Below are positions 1-9,070 of a stretch of 64,000 nt of DNA, piece after piece. Positions within the stretch are counted from its first letter, which is position 1, and each line of letters starts with the position of its first letter. Origin of the DNA: Winogradskyella ludwigii (GTDB lineage Bacteria; Bacteroidota; Bacteroidia; Flavobacteriales; Flavobacteriaceae); NCBI RefSeq assembly GCF_013403985.1, contig NZ_JABFDF010000001.1, positions 434,001-498,000 on the forward strand, in the 5' to 3' direction. The notes below the pieces were generated by a model. That model made no database searches. It was not told where the DNA came from and was given only the letters and a program-made list of their open reading frames with translations. The position numbers were made by a program, and so were the translations under genes.

Positions 1-66
1 TTCTTCTACTAAAATATGTAAAACATGTCTTGCTTTTTTTTCGTCGTCTATAATTAATGCTTTCAT
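1..66 (-). CDS. LytTR-type response regulator, N-terminal fragment cut by window edge
   Basis: Only the first 22 codons are inside the window. They read MKALIIDDEKKARHVLHILV, the start of a CheY-like receiver with the acidic DD pair that binds Mg2+. The match to the start of the full LytTR regulator at 10612-11364 (MKAIIIDDEKRARRILNVLI) is close, so the missing part is probably a receiver plus a LytTR DNA-binding domain. The ATG follows the stop of the upstream histidine kinase by 2 bp, so kinase and regulator form one operon. The LytTR output domain is inferred from this paralogy and is not visible here. Confidence 0.85.
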   Translation of the reverse strand, partial: MKALIIDDEKKARHVLHILVEE

Positions 67-68
67 TT

Positions 69-1916
69 TTACTTTTTAATAATAGGGATTACTAAAATCA
101 CTTTTGTCCCAACAGCTTTTTCATTGTCTTTTAAATCGATAAACTCCACACCGATTTTTTTATCACGGCCATAATTTAATAAATCTAATCGTTCCGTAGT
201 CGCTTTTAAGGCAAAGGATTTGTGTTGCCCTTCTCTTTTCGTGTTTATTTTTTTCGATTTCTCTCTACCAATGCCGTTATCTTCAATGATACATTCTATA
301 ATTTTATCTGAAGTTTTAGAAATAGATATATGAAGTTTTCTATTATCTTTTTTATGCAATAAACCATGCTTTAATGCATTTTCAACATAAGGCTGAACTA
401 ACATTGTTGGGATATTAATCTCATCGAAATTCGCAGTCTCATCAACTTGAATGGTATATTCTAATTGTTCTTCAAAACGTAATTTCTCAAGCTCTAAGTA
501 GAGCTTTAAATTATGAACTTCATCCTGAATTGAAATGAATCCTGTATCACTAAAATGAAGGTAATTCCGGATTAAATCGGCGAACTTCCCTAAATAATCA
601 CTCGCCAGATTTTTTTGATTTAACACAATATAATCCTGAATAGAATTAAGCGCATTAAATATAAAATGTGGATTCATTTGTGCTTTCAAAGCCTTTAGTT
701 CAGAATCTCTGTATTGCTTTTCAATGGCTAATCGCTTCTGTGTTTCTTTAAGTTCTATAGTTACTAATTCTGCTTTCTTCTTCGCTTTTAATCGACTAAA
801 ATAAAAGATGGACACGAGTAGTATCAAGCCAGCAATTACAGCTGTACTAATAAAATAGATTTTATTTTTTTGATTAATGGTTTCAGTTAGTTTTAGTTTA
901 GCTTCGGCTCTTTCTTTTTGAGTCGTAATTTGTTCTGTTTCGTATTCTGTTCTTATTCTATTAAGTTGAAAGGCTTGTTCTTTTTTAAATACAGAATCTT
1001 TATTTTGAATAAATAACTCAAAAGCTTCATTACTTTCTTTGTATTTGCCTAAGCTTGCGAGTATATCCTTTCTATTTTCATAGGTTAATCGAAGTCCTTT
1101 TGCATAATTTAGTGCATTATAATGCGTTAATGACGTATCGTTATACTGCAGTGCTTCTCTATAATTTTTCATTTTATAGTAAGCCTTCCCTAAATTCAAA
1201 TAACTGAAGCCCAAATGAAAATGATTGTTAGGCTCTTTTTTTCTAATTATTTTTGCCGCTTTGTTTAAAAGAATTATAGCATCAACATAGCTTTTATCAT
1301 ATTCTATATCTGCTTCTCCTTGCAAATTTAAAACACTTGCTAGCCAAATTGTGTCTTTTTGTATGAGTGAAAATTCTTTAGCTTGCTTTAGGTTCTTTGT
1401 TACATATTCATAACTATTTTTAGTTTTAACACCAATTATTCCAAATAAGGTATGTGTTAATATTAAATATTCTACATCGTTAGATTTTTGTGCATAATTA
1501 TGTGCCTTTAACGCATATTGTTTAGCTTCCTTATATTGAGATTGTTCGTATAGCGAATAACTAATGTTAACGTTTGTTACAGCAGCAAGTTTTTGATCAT
1601 CAATAGACTCATAAATTTGCGCTGATTTTATGAGATAGGTAATTGATTTTTCCGTTTCCCCTTGGTAATTATACACTCCTGCAAGGGTACCGTAAGATTT
1701 ACCTATACCTCTTAAATAATCATGCTTTTTAGAATAATTCAAAGTATAATTAGCCATCGTTTCGGCAGCCTCTAAATCAGTATTCATTAGACCTCTAACA
1801 ATAACTAATATACTGTCTACTTTCTTAATTACAATACTGTCATTTGCTTCTTCTTTTTGAGCAAAACAAAGTTGACCAATAAAAATAATTACGAAAAATA
1901 AGATTGCTTTTTTCAT
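69..1916 (-). CDS. TPR-containing LytS-family sensor histidine kinase
   Basis: 615 aa. A signal peptide (residues 1-19, ending FAQ) precedes a periplasmic region of tetratricopeptide-like helical repeats to about residue 340. One membrane helix follows near 352-373. The cytoplasmic part has the His_kinase signature NPHFIFNALNSIQDYI (phospho-His near residue 416) and an HATPase_c domain with PTMLVQPYVENALKHGLLH and EDNGIGRE. This architecture is typical of Bacteroidota LytS-like kinases that pair with LytTR regulators, and the regulator start lies 2 bp downstream. The ligand is unknown. The kinase core closely resembles the cores at 2241-5177 and 11375-14329, while the sensor differs (TPR rather than propeller). 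Confidence 0.93.
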   Translation of the reverse strand: MKKAILFFVIIFIGQLCFAQKEEANDSIVIKKVDSILVIVRGLMNTDLEAAETMANYTLNYSKKHDYLRGIGKSYGTLAGVYNYQGETEKSITYLIKSAQIYESIDDQKLAAVTNVNISYSLYEQSQYKEAKQYALKAHNYAQKSNDVEYLILTHTLFGIIGVKTKNSYEYVTKNLKQAKEFSLIQKDTIWLASVLNLQGEADIEYDKSYVDAIILLNKAAKIIRKKEPNNHFHLGFSYLNLGKAYYKMKNYREALQYNDTSLTHYNALNYAKGLRLTYENRKDILASLGKYKESNEAFELFIQNKDSVFKKEQAFQLNRIRTEYETEQITTQKERAEAKLKLTETINQKNKIYFISTAVIAGLILLVSIFYFSRLKAKKKAELVTIELKETQKRLAIEKQYRDSELKALKAQMNPHFIFNALNSIQDYIVLNQKNLASDYLGKFADLIRNYLHFSDTGFISIQDEVHNLKLYLELEKLRFEEQLEYTIQVDETANFDEINIPTMLVQPYVENALKHGLLHKKDNRKLHISISKTSDKIIECIIEDNGIGREKSKKINTKREGQHKSFALKATTERLDLLNYGRDKKIGVEFIDLKDNEKAVGTKVILVIPIIKK

Positions 1917-2240
1917 TATTTAATACTGAGAAAGGTATAATTAAATTTTATACTGAAAAGAAGGCCTTCTTCAAGAGGAAACAAAAATAAAATTAATAAC
2001 AAAGGGTCATTTGCTTTTCTTCTGAAAAACGGTTTTGAGTTTCTAAAGCGAATATGGTAATGATTCATAGGTAGCCATTATCTCTTTTCGAGTATTCTTC
2101 GATACACTTAAAATTAATTTATACGAACGATTTGGTCTGTAAAATATGAAAAAGGCAACCAAAATTCCTCAAAACACTTTAGGTTCTTCACCTATAATTA
2201 CGACTTCCTTGTCTTATTTTATCAGGATCTGTTTTAGAGA
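1917..2240. other. 324-bp intergenic region upstream of the TPR kinase
   Basis: There is no convincing gene here. It separates two minus-strand kinase genes, so it should hold the promoter of the 69-1916 gene and the 3' end of the 2241-5177 transcript. It contains a 25-bp stretch (2019-2043) that matches 21 of 25 positions with a stretch upstream of the propeller kinase (5227-5251). The common core is AC(A/G)GTTTTGAGTT. No clear TAnnTTTG box or terminator hairpin was found. Confidence 0.5.
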
Positions 2241-5177
2241 TTAATCTGTGGTATACGGAATGGTAATATCAACTTGCGTGCCTATAGGCATATCTTTATC
2301 AAACAGATCAGTAATAACCACACCAACTTGTTTTTCTTTGCCGTAGTTTAATAATGCTAATCGATCTTGTGTGGCTTTAGTAGCAAAAGACGGATGGTTT
2401 TTACGACTTCTAGCCTTAAACTTTTCGGCTTGCGCTCTACCAACACCATTATCTACAATAATACATTGCACTGTTTTTGATACTTCATTTACAAAGAAAT
2501 TGATTCTTAAATCACGATTCGTTTTACGATGTAACAATCCGTGTTTTAAAGCATTTTCTACATAAGGTTGAACAAGCATTGTTGGTATATTAACCTCATC
2601 TGGTTTTAAATTACCAGAAGTTGTAATGGCATAATGCAGCTTATCTTCGAAACGTAATTTCTCTAATTCTAAATACATTTCTAAACAATCTATTTCTTCT
2701 TGTAAGGTGATTTTTCCTTTGGTACTATGGCTGAGGTAGGTTCTAATTAAATCGGCAAACTTCCCTAGATATTCACTAGCTAGTTTTTTTTGATTGAGCA
2801 TAATATACTCTTGAATAGAATTAAGCGCATTGAATATAAAATGCGGATTCATCTGCGAGCGTAAATTTTCTAGCTTTAAAGCGATTAACTCATTATCTAA
2901 AGAGAGTTGTCTAATCTCTATTTCTTTCGCTATTTCTTTATTTTTTAATTTCCTTTTGTAATACAAAATAATGAGACCTACAACAGATAAACTGTAGGCT
3001 AAAATAAACCACCACTTTTTCCAATATGGCAATTTGATATTCAATTTAATACTTTTAAGGTTAGCGTCAGTCCCGTCAATAATTGATGTTGGCCTTACCT
3101 GAAACGCATATTTACCCACTGGTAGACTACTGTATTTTACGGTATTCACACCTAAATCTGTAGTAATCCAATTATTATTATAACCAACTAAACGGTATTG
3201 ATACGTTTTATTTATATTGTATAAAATACCATTGACATTAAAACTAAATTGAATTGAATTCTGATTATAATCTAAATCATAATCCGTTCCTAGATCAGTC
3301 GATTCTTCATTAATTCTTATGTCATTAAAATAAATTTCGGGTTGTGACGTCGTTTTAAATACCTTCTCTTTATCAAAAGAAAAAATCCCCTTATTTGAAG
3401 ACAACACCACGCGATTCTTTAAGACTTCGATTCCAGAAATTTTGTAAGACAAAATACCATCTGTCTTGTTTAAATTTTTAAAATCCTTCCTATCCGTATT
3501 AAATACTTGCAAACCTTTTGGTGTCGCTATCCAAATCGAATTTTCGTCTGCCTTTAAATATTTAATCTGATCAGACAACAAGCCTTCTTCTGTAGTGTAA
3601 TGCGCAATAACTTGATTATCTCTTATTGCAAAAATTCCATTTTTAAACGTTCCCACCCAAACGATGCCATCTGCAGTTTCCGTAATAGAAATGGCTAAAA
3701 TCTCTTTCTCTTTATAGCGTATTGTAGTGGACTTAAAGTCGTTATCTAAAACTAATAAATCATCTACATACCCAATAAAAATAGTATTGCTATTTTCACT
3801 GTAGTAGGTTGTATAGATCCGCTTGTTATCAGAAAATGTTTTAACTAACTCTGCTTTATTATTCAAAAAAGCCAATCTGCTATAGGTTCCAAAAAGTGTC
3901 ATTGTTTCATTAACGCGAGAAAAACTTTTCACACCAAGAAATTCATGTTTTTTTATGGTTTCTAATGTTTTGTTATTTACAAAATAACCACCATCATCGA
4001 TACTTACATAACTATATCCAATATTAGAATTATACTGTATTGCAGAGACTTTATTACCCAGATTAGCAGATGCTTTATAAGTAGAAGCATCAACGTTTAA
4101 AAACCCTACGACTCCACTTTTAGAACCAAAAAACACAAGCGAATCATTCACCTTATCGATTGCCCTAATATCATCGCTGTTTTCAGGCAATTTATGTTTT
4201 ACAACCTCTATATTCGGAATTAAATGAACACCATTACTAAGTGTGGACACCCAAAAATTTTGATCTTTATCAATGATAACGTCAGTAACGATTTCATCTT
4301 CTAATATTTGGTTTTTAAGTGTGAATTCATTTTTATCGTTTTCATAAATATAAATTCCAGTATGGGTTAACACCCACATATTGTCCTTTATGGTCTTTAT
4401 CCTAATAATCCTTTTATTTTTCAGAAGTTCTAATCCTATTGTAGCATCCGTAGTGCCTGTATTTAGGTTGATACTTCTAAACATGTTTTTATACTTAAAT
4501 TGTTGAGAAAAAAATAAAATCTCATTTAGTTTAAAAACTTGAGTTTGACCTTGTGCTGTAGTTTTACCTTTAGTATCACGAAAGTGGATATTTAACAAAA
4601 ATCGATTCGTTTCCCTTAAGTCTTTATTAAATAGTTTCACAGTATAAAAACTGATTATCATGTATGAATCCTTGAGCGGCATCAATCTAATGCCTCCATC
4701 ATCACTAACTTCTTTTAAAAGAATATTCTTGGTAAGTAAATCAATGATATATATCGAATGACTTGCGGTTATTAAAAGTTTGTTATCTCGTATAGTGTAA
4801 TTTGCTAACTTCCCTTTTAGCTCTTCTTTTAAATCTATAAAGGTGATGAGTTTGTTGTTTTCAACATAAAAAAACTGTCCTGAAATATTGGTACACCAAA
4901 TACGTCCATTTTCATCTTCAAAAAGTTCGAAAACAGATAAGCCTCGCTTTTCTGGGTTAGTATATTGGGTATATGTTTTGCCATCATAACGATATAAACC
5001 GGTATCTGCAGCTAACCAAATAAACCCTTTACTATCTTCTAAAACATTATAAAACTCAATATCTGGTAAGCCATCTTTTTCAGTAAGATGAATAGACACA
5101 GGTTGCTGTGCTTCCATCAGAAAAGAAAGCAGAAAAAAACATAACAGAAAATAATTTCTATACAATTGAACAAACAA
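2241..5177 (-). CDS. beta-propeller (reg_prop/Y_Y_Y) LytS-family histidine kinase without adjacent regulator
   Basis: 978 aa. A signal peptide ends near MEAQ (residue 24). A large periplasmic sensor follows, made of propeller repeats; the repeat-type sequences include GLPDIEFYNVLEDSKGFIWL and GRIWC. Next come a Y_Y_Y domain (about 640-720, with YQYRLVGYNNNW), one membrane helix near 727-747, a coiled linker, the phospho-His motif NPHFIFNALNSIQEYI near residue 778, and an HATPase_c domain. It is a clear paralogue of 11375-14329; both mature proteins begin with AQQPVSIHLTEKDGLPDIEFY. No response regulator is directly downstream; the next one is beyond the TPR kinase. In this family the propeller often senses polymer breakdown products, but the ligand here cannot be told from sequence. 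Confidence 0.93.
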   Translation of the reverse strand: MFVQLYRNYFLLCFFLLSFLMEAQQPVSIHLTEKDGLPDIEFYNVLEDSKGFIWLAADTGLYRYDGKTYTQYTNPEKRGLSVFELFEDENGRIWCTNISGQFFYVENNKLITFIDLKEELKGKLANYTIRDNKLLITASHSIYIIDLLTKNILLKEVSDDGGIRLMPLKDSYMIISFYTVKLFNKDLRETNRFLLNIHFRDTKGKTTAQGQTQVFKLNEILFFSQQFKYKNMFRSINLNTGTTDATIGLELLKNKRIIRIKTIKDNMWVLTHTGIYIYENDKNEFTLKNQILEDEIVTDVIIDKDQNFWVSTLSNGVHLIPNIEVVKHKLPENSDDIRAIDKVNDSLVFFGSKSGVVGFLNVDASTYKASANLGNKVSAIQYNSNIGYSYVSIDDGGYFVNNKTLETIKKHEFLGVKSFSRVNETMTLFGTYSRLAFLNNKAELVKTFSDNKRIYTTYYSENSNTIFIGYVDDLLVLDNDFKSTTIRYKEKEILAISITETADGIVWVGTFKNGIFAIRDNQVIAHYTTEEGLLSDQIKYLKADENSIWIATPKGLQVFNTDRKDFKNLNKTDGILSYKISGIEVLKNRVVLSSNKGIFSFDKEKVFKTTSQPEIYFNDIRINEESTDLGTDYDLDYNQNSIQFSFNVNGILYNINKTYQYRLVGYNNNWITTDLGVNTVKYSSLPVGKYAFQVRPTSIIDGTDANLKSIKLNIKLPYWKKWWFILAYSLSVVGLIILYYKRKLKNKEIAKEIEIRQLSLDNELIALKLENLRSQMNPHFIFNALNSIQEYIMLNQKKLASEYLGKFADLIRTYLSHSTKGKITLQEEIDCLEMYLELEKLRFEDKLHYAITTSGNLKPDEVNIPTMLVQPYVENALKHGLLHRKTNRDLRINFFVNEVSKTVQCIIVDNGVGRAQAEKFKARSRKNHPSFATKATQDRLALLNYGKEKQVGVVITDLFDKDMPIGTQVDITIPYTTD

Positions 5178-5226
5178 AATGTGAATGATAAAAATACAAT
5201 TTACTATAATTAAATAATACTTAAAT

Positions 5227-5266
5227 TTCTAAAATACAGTTTTGAGTTGCTGAGTAACATTTTAAG
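5227..5266. promoter_or_regulatory. Candidate LytTR direct-repeat site upstream of the propeller kinase
   Basis: ACAGTTTTGAG at 5236-5246 is followed exactly 21 bp later by ACATTTTAAG at 5257-5266. This is the spacing and general shape (ACAGTT-like, N12) of LytTR regulator sites. It lies 59-89 bp upstream of the kinase start at 5177. The first half-site also occurs as ACGGTTTTGAG at 2029-2039, upstream of the TPR kinase. Binding is inferred only. Confidence 0.35.
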
Positions 5267-5292
5267 TGTCAAAAAAAACAAACATAATCCTA

Positions 5293-5328
5293 AAACAAAT
5301 AAAGCTGAGCATTTAATGACTCAGCCTT
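5293..5328 (-). terminator. Rho-independent terminator of the exported-protein block
   Basis: On the minus strand GCTGAG, a 10-nt loop and CTCAGC are followed by TTTATTTGTTTT. It lies about 80 bp downstream of the small lipoprotein stop and closes the 6623-5405 transcription unit before the propeller kinase. Confidence 0.75.
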
Positions 5329-5404
5329 AGCTAGAATTCTAATTAATAAAAAAACACATGATTACTATTAGCTCTAGTTTTGTTTTTAAACTCTCGTGGT
5401 AACT

Positions 5405-5761
5405 TTAGGACAACAAATTAACAACTAGCTCTTGCTCTGTGAAACCTCCGTTACCGTCTGAGGCAATCACTAAAATTGTATTTTCTCCAGATAAAAACAG
5501 GTTATATTCAATAACGTAAGTTAAAGCGTTTAAATCCTCAACTAATAAATTGTTGTTTAAGTAAACGGCATAAATAACAGTGTCATTATCTGGATCTATG
5601 GACGTTGTCCAATTAAAAGGTATACCGATACTTGTTGCCATTCCTTCTGTTAATACAAAAGTACTTGGGTTATTGTTTTCTTTCGATTGGTCATCATCTG
5701 AACTGCAGTTAAAAACCAATAACATTAAGCCAACTATAACCAAATTTTTAAATATTTTCAT
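5405..5761 (-). CDS. Small surface-type lipoprotein with an Ig/cadherin-like fold, unknown function
   Basis: 118 aa. The N-terminus is a lipoprotein signal (LMLLVFNC, lipid-accepting Cys at residue 19). SSDDDQ follows the Cys directly; this acidic stretch resembles the lipoprotein export signal that sends Bacteroidota lipoproteins to the cell surface. The rest resembles one beta-sandwich domain (DPDNDTVIYAVYLNNNLL, then a C-terminal strand pair ending FTEQELVVNLLS), as in proteins annotated cadherin-like or fibronectin III-like. It starts 16 bp after the stop of the gene at 5778-6623 and is probably co-transcribed with it. Function not recognised. Confidence 0.75.
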   Translation of the reverse strand: MKIFKNLVIVGLMLLVFNCSSDDDQSKENNNPSTFVLTEGMATSIGIPFNWTTSIDPDNDTVIYAVYLNNNLLVEDLNALTYVIEYNLFLSGENTILVIASDGNGGFTEQELVVNLLS

Positions 5762-5777
5762 AAATCTTATATATTAA

Positions 5778-6623
5778 TTAATGAAAAGGACTACCACAAG
5801 ATTCTGCTGTTTTAGGACAACTCGCTTTGTGTTCATCTGCTAATTTCCAACCTCTAAGTGTTTTTTGACCTTCAGGACTCTGCCAATATGCATCGTTTTT
5901 ACTCTTAATATATGCGGCATATTTTTTACCTTCAGCTTTTACTAGCTCTAAATCTGCTTCTTCTTTTGCAGTTGTTGTATGTGCCGCTTCTTTTGCTTTC
6001 ATAGCCACTAAATAATCTGTGATCATTTTTTTATTGTCTTGAGACATTAGCGCTTTATACTCTGGTGCTTTTGTGTAATCTTCTTCAGAAGTTGTATTTA
6101 ATGCAACGTTTTTTACCTTGTTAAGAAATTTCCCGAACTTTTTCTTCTTTTTCTTTACGGGTTCAACACCATCTGGAGTAGTACCTTTTAAAACGTAAAC
6201 ACGTCTAATTTCTCCAAATTCTGTTTTACTTTTAAAATCTTTAAGAAAAAACACATAATTACCTATAGCTACATAACCTTCGTAATACCCGTTATGAAAA
6301 TTAATAGAGGTTAGCGGATAATTTATTAAATCGATATAGGTTTGTTTGGTCATATCTTGCCAATATTTCACAGATTGTTCGCCATCTTCCGAAACAGATA
6401 AAATTTCAAGTCCACAAGGAATATTCTGGTGCCTTCTTATTTTTATTTTCACTTCTTCTCCTGATCCTTGCGCATAAGTGGTGCCATCATTAAGTTTACC
6501 AATAGACCCATATTCTAAATAGGTAATATTGTCTCCATGGTCTTCTAAATTTTCAAAAAAAGTTTTTTGTGCAAATAAGTTTGTCGTTATTAATGCAACA
6601 AAAAATAATAAAATGGTTTTCAT
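5778..6623 (-). CDS. Secreted or periplasmic protein of unknown function
   Basis: 281 aa when started at MKTILLFF. The frame is open ten codons further upstream, but that stretch is the leader shared with two neighbouring genes, so the later ATG is preferred. There is a signal peptide (residues 1-18, ending LFAQ) and no T9SS sorting domain. The middle is beta-rich (about 20-150). It is followed by the basic run PVKKKKKKFGKFLNK and a charged helical C-terminal half (EEADLELVKAEGKKYAAYI). Three cysteines lie in the mature protein (CGLE, SCPK, SCGSPFH). No family was recognised. It carries the third of three identical leaders and is followed in the same operon by the small lipoprotein. Confidence 0.7.
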   Translation of the reverse strand: MKTILLFFVALITTNLFAQKTFFENLEDHGDNITYLEYGSIGKLNDGTTYAQGSGEEVKIKIRRHQNIPCGLEILSVSEDGEQSVKYWQDMTKQTYIDLINYPLTSINFHNGYYEGYVAIGNYVFFLKDFKSKTEFGEIRRVYVLKGTTPDGVEPVKKKKKKFGKFLNKVKNVALNTTSEEDYTKAPEYKALMSQDNKKMITDYLVAMKAKEAAHTTTAKEEADLELVKAEGKKYAAYIKSKNDAYWQSPEGQKTLRGWKLADEHKASCPKTAESCGSPFH

Positions 6624-6688
6624 AATAAATTTGGTTTTATAATTATGAAACAAAAATGCAAAAGTACTGTAGGGTAATTTCTAACTTT

Positions 6689-6718
6689 TTAGTGAATGGT
6701 AGATTTTAGATAATGAAT
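6689..6718 (-). promoter_or_regulatory. Candidate LytTR operator (TGAAT direct repeat, 21-bp period), copy 1
   Basis: TGAAT at 6693-6697 and at 6714-6718 (plus strand) are exactly 21 bp apart. Read on the coding strand, ATTCATTA and CCATTCACTAA sit directly upstream of a conserved AAAAAGTTA and, about 22 bp further, CATTTTTG (one mismatch to TAnnTTTG). This is the geometry expected for activator half-sites abutting a weak promoter. Confidence 0.45.
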
Positions 6719-6727
6719 AGTAATAAC

Positions 6728-6757
6728 AAAAAAAAGGAAAGCCATAATGACTTCCCT
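6728..6757 (-). terminator. Rho-independent terminator of the 709-aa gene
   Basis: On the minus strand GGGAAG, a 9-nt loop and CTTTCC form a 6-bp stem with one G-U pair, followed by eight T. It lies 25 bp after the stop at 6782 and is duplicated at 9016-9045. Confidence 0.75.
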
Positions 6758-6781
6758 TTTTAAGACCTATACTAATTAGGT

Positions 6782-8911
6782 TTACTCTTTTATAAATCGT
6801 TTTATTTGCTGATGGCCTTCTAAATCTAGCATTTTAATTAGATAGATACCTTCTGAAAGATTAGAAACATCTACAGTTTTAGTATTCGTTTTAATAACTT
6901 CTTTTCCTAATAAAGAATAAATAGAAATAGTAGTGAGTTCTACTTTCGTCTCAATGTTTAATATGGAGTGTGCTGGATTAGGATAAATTGAAATTATGTT
7001 AGTTTGAAACTCTACATCTTCAGTATTTAAAGTGAAATTTGCACACTCTGAATCTAACTGATAAAACTCAGTAATTGAATTTTTAAAAGAATTATTTTGA
7101 CTAAATGAAGGATCATCAACAAAAATACAAGTTAAATTAGGAGACCCAATAGTTTCTATATACAAATTATTAGCCACATTGGTTCCTGTTCTTAAATCAA
7201 TATTTGACAAAGAATTACCACTAACGTAAATATAATTTATATTCAAATTTGAAGAAAAATCTAAATTACCTAAGTTATGTACATATTGGGCTTCTAAATA
7301 TTGTAAACTTGTATTGGTTAATAAATCTATATGAGTTAAGCTTGTAAAGCTCATATTAACCGATTGTAGTAAATATAAACCGCTAATATCCAATAATGTT
7401 AAAGGGTTTCCTGCAACACTGGTACTATTTATATATCTGTTAGCTCTAAGATCTATAGTTGCGAGATTATTATAACTTAAATCCAATCCAACTATGTAAG
7501 GAAATGCTTGCAAGCCTGTAATATCTTGAATTGAGCTTGTGCTTACATAAATACTTCCTGTATAATCTCTAGCTTCTATAACTTGTATTTCCGAATCTCC
7601 ATTACCATTTAATGAAGAATTACTTATTAAACTAGCCTTCAAAGCCGAATCTGGTATGTCTACAATCGCTGAGTCACAATTTAAAGAAAACATAGTATAA
7701 GCATTTGTGTTAGTCCAATTGGTTTCACTATAACTTACATCATCTACCTCAATACAATACAAAGCATAGTTATTTTCTACATTAAAATCCGCATCGCTTA
7801 TATTACTATTATTACCGTTTTGAATGTTTAAAGTGATTAATGTATTGTTTTGAGCATCTAAGCTTGCTAGTGTAGTATTGCTAGACAAGTCTAAATGTTC
7901 TAAATTATTATTGCTAATATCTAAACTCGTTATATTTACAAAGGCCTCTAAGCCTTTACTGCTACTAATATTTAAGTTAGATACGTTAATGGCTCCTGTA
8001 TAGTTTGTAGCTTCAGAAATTTGTATATCATTATCTCCATTAGCATTGATGGCAGAGTCACTTAGTAAAGCTGCTTTTAAGTTAACATCTGGAATATCTA
8101 TAACTAAACCTTCGTTATATAATGCATTAACTTCAGCGGTAGTAATTCCACGTTCAAAGTAATAAATATCATCCATGAGTCCATCGTAGAGATCATTAGA
8201 TGATCTCGATCCAGTTAGTGCTTCCATAGTACTTGTACTACTTATCATACCCATTTGCTGTGTCCCATTAAAAGGTAATGTAACCTGAACATCATCTTGA
8301 ACTAAAACATTATCTACATATAATCTTTTTATGTATTGTTGATCCATTCCATCATTTTCCTTGTACATCATGGCAACAACATGATGCCAATTTCCATCTC
8401 TATAATTTTGATTGGCATATTGAAAATCCAGAGTATTACTACATGAATACCCATAATAACAGTCATATGCCGTTATAAATGCTAATTTGGTATTAAAAAC
8501 AGCTATAATCCAACCTTTTTCTTGTCCATTATCGTATTGATCGAAAAGCGTTCCTAAATCGGTTGTATTAAACCAAAAACTAATAGCAAATTGGTTACCA
8601 TCGTAACCACTACGATTTGGCATTGGTCCCATACTAAAATGTCCATTATTTAAATCGGTAGCCGAATTTGCATTCCCAAAACGGTCAGCCACAAAAGTTG
8701 GTGTTCCATAACCATCATTAAGCACTAAATCGTAATTGCTACCTGCTTCGTTAATAATATCTCCGTTTGTAAACGAATATTGCTTAGTTGCATCTGTGGG
8801 AAATTGTGCAAATGCATAACTGCTAATAAGCAGTAATAAAAAAAGTAATCTTGATTTACTCACGAGACATTTATTAATTATGTGTTCGTGAAAAAATGTA
8901 ATTTTTTTCAT
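6782..8911 (-). CDS. T9SS-secreted protein with LamG-like and leucine-rich segments
   Basis: 709 aa when started at MKKITFF; the upstream extension is shared leader. The rather long signal peptide ends at SYAFAQ (about residue 35). A LamG/concanavalin-like domain follows (about 40-260, with FAISFWFNTTDLGTLFDQYD and a DDIYYF strand near its end). Then come two copies of a segment beginning (V/I)DIPD..LKA.L(L/I)S (about 270 and 425) with short leucine-rich turns (LDISNNNLEHLDLSSN). The C-terminus is a type A T9SS sorting domain (ISIYPNPAHSILNIE to IKRFIKE). It is probably anchored at or released from the surface. A near-identical direct repeat lies on each side, and its sorting tail matches that of the 9071-10480 gene. 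Confidence 0.88.
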   Translation of the reverse strand: MKKITFFHEHIINKCLVSKSRLLFLLLLISSYAFAQFPTDATKQYSFTNGDIINEAGSNYDLVLNDGYGTPTFVADRFGNANSATDLNNGHFSMGPMPNRSGYDGNQFAISFWFNTTDLGTLFDQYDNGQEKGWIIAVFNTKLAFITAYDCYYGYSCSNTLDFQYANQNYRDGNWHHVVAMMYKENDGMDQQYIKRLYVDNVLVQDDVQVTLPFNGTQQMGMISSTSTMEALTGSRSSNDLYDGLMDDIYYFERGITTAEVNALYNEGLVIDIPDVNLKAALLSDSAINANGDNDIQISEATNYTGAINVSNLNISSSKGLEAFVNITSLDISNNNLEHLDLSSNTTLASLDAQNNTLITLNIQNGNNSNISDADFNVENNYALYCIEVDDVSYSETNWTNTNAYTMFSLNCDSAIVDIPDSALKASLISNSSLNGNGDSEIQVIEARDYTGSIYVSTSSIQDITGLQAFPYIVGLDLSYNNLATIDLRANRYINSTSVAGNPLTLLDISGLYLLQSVNMSFTSLTHIDLLTNTSLQYLEAQYVHNLGNLDFSSNLNINYIYVSGNSLSNIDLRTGTNVANNLYIETIGSPNLTCIFVDDPSFSQNNSFKNSITEFYQLDSECANFTLNTEDVEFQTNIISIYPNPAHSILNIETKVELTTISIYSLLGKEVIKTNTKTVDVSNLSEGIYLIKMLDLEGHQQIKRFIKE

Positions 8912-8976
8912 AATAAATTTGGTTTTATAATTATGAAACAAAAATGCAAAAGTGCTGCAGTGTAATTTCTAACTTT

Positions 8977-9006
8977 TTAGTGAATGGTAGATTTTAGATA
9001 ATGAAT
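8977..9006 (-). promoter_or_regulatory. Candidate LytTR operator (TGAAT direct repeat, 21-bp period), copy 2
   Basis: TGAAT at 8981-8985 and 9002-9006 (plus strand) are 21 bp apart, with the same flanking bases and the same distance to AAAAAGTTA and CATTTTTG as in copy 1. This promoter would serve the 709-aa gene. Confidence 0.45.
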
Positions 9007-9015
9007 AGTAATAAC

Positions 9016-9045
9016 AAAAAAAAGGAAAGCCATAATGACTTCCCT
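9016..9045 (-). terminator. Rho-independent terminator of the BspA-like LRR gene
   Basis: It has the same hairpin as 6728-6757 (GGGAAG, loop, CTTTCC, then eight T on the minus strand), 26 bp after the stop at 9071. Confidence 0.75.
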
Positions 9046-9070
9046 TCTTTAAAATCTATAATAATTAGTT

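Larger units (their letters stand above)
6621..6827 (-). repeat. Copy 1 of a ~207-bp direct repeat flanking the 709-aa gene
   Basis: It matches 8909-9116. The first ~137 bp differ at only three positions; the remaining ~70 bp, which include the last ~15 codons of the sorting domain, differ at about a dozen positions with one single-base indel. In transcription order the unit holds a sorting-domain 3' end, a terminator, a TGAAT direct repeat, a promoter-like region and a leader ending at the ATG of the next gene. Together the two copies bracket exactly one gene. Confidence 0.9.

Noticed and set aside
2241..5177. Hybrid two-component system (one-protein sensor-regulator)
   Set aside because: The propeller architecture is like that of hybrid systems, but no receiver or AraC-type domain follows the kinase core.
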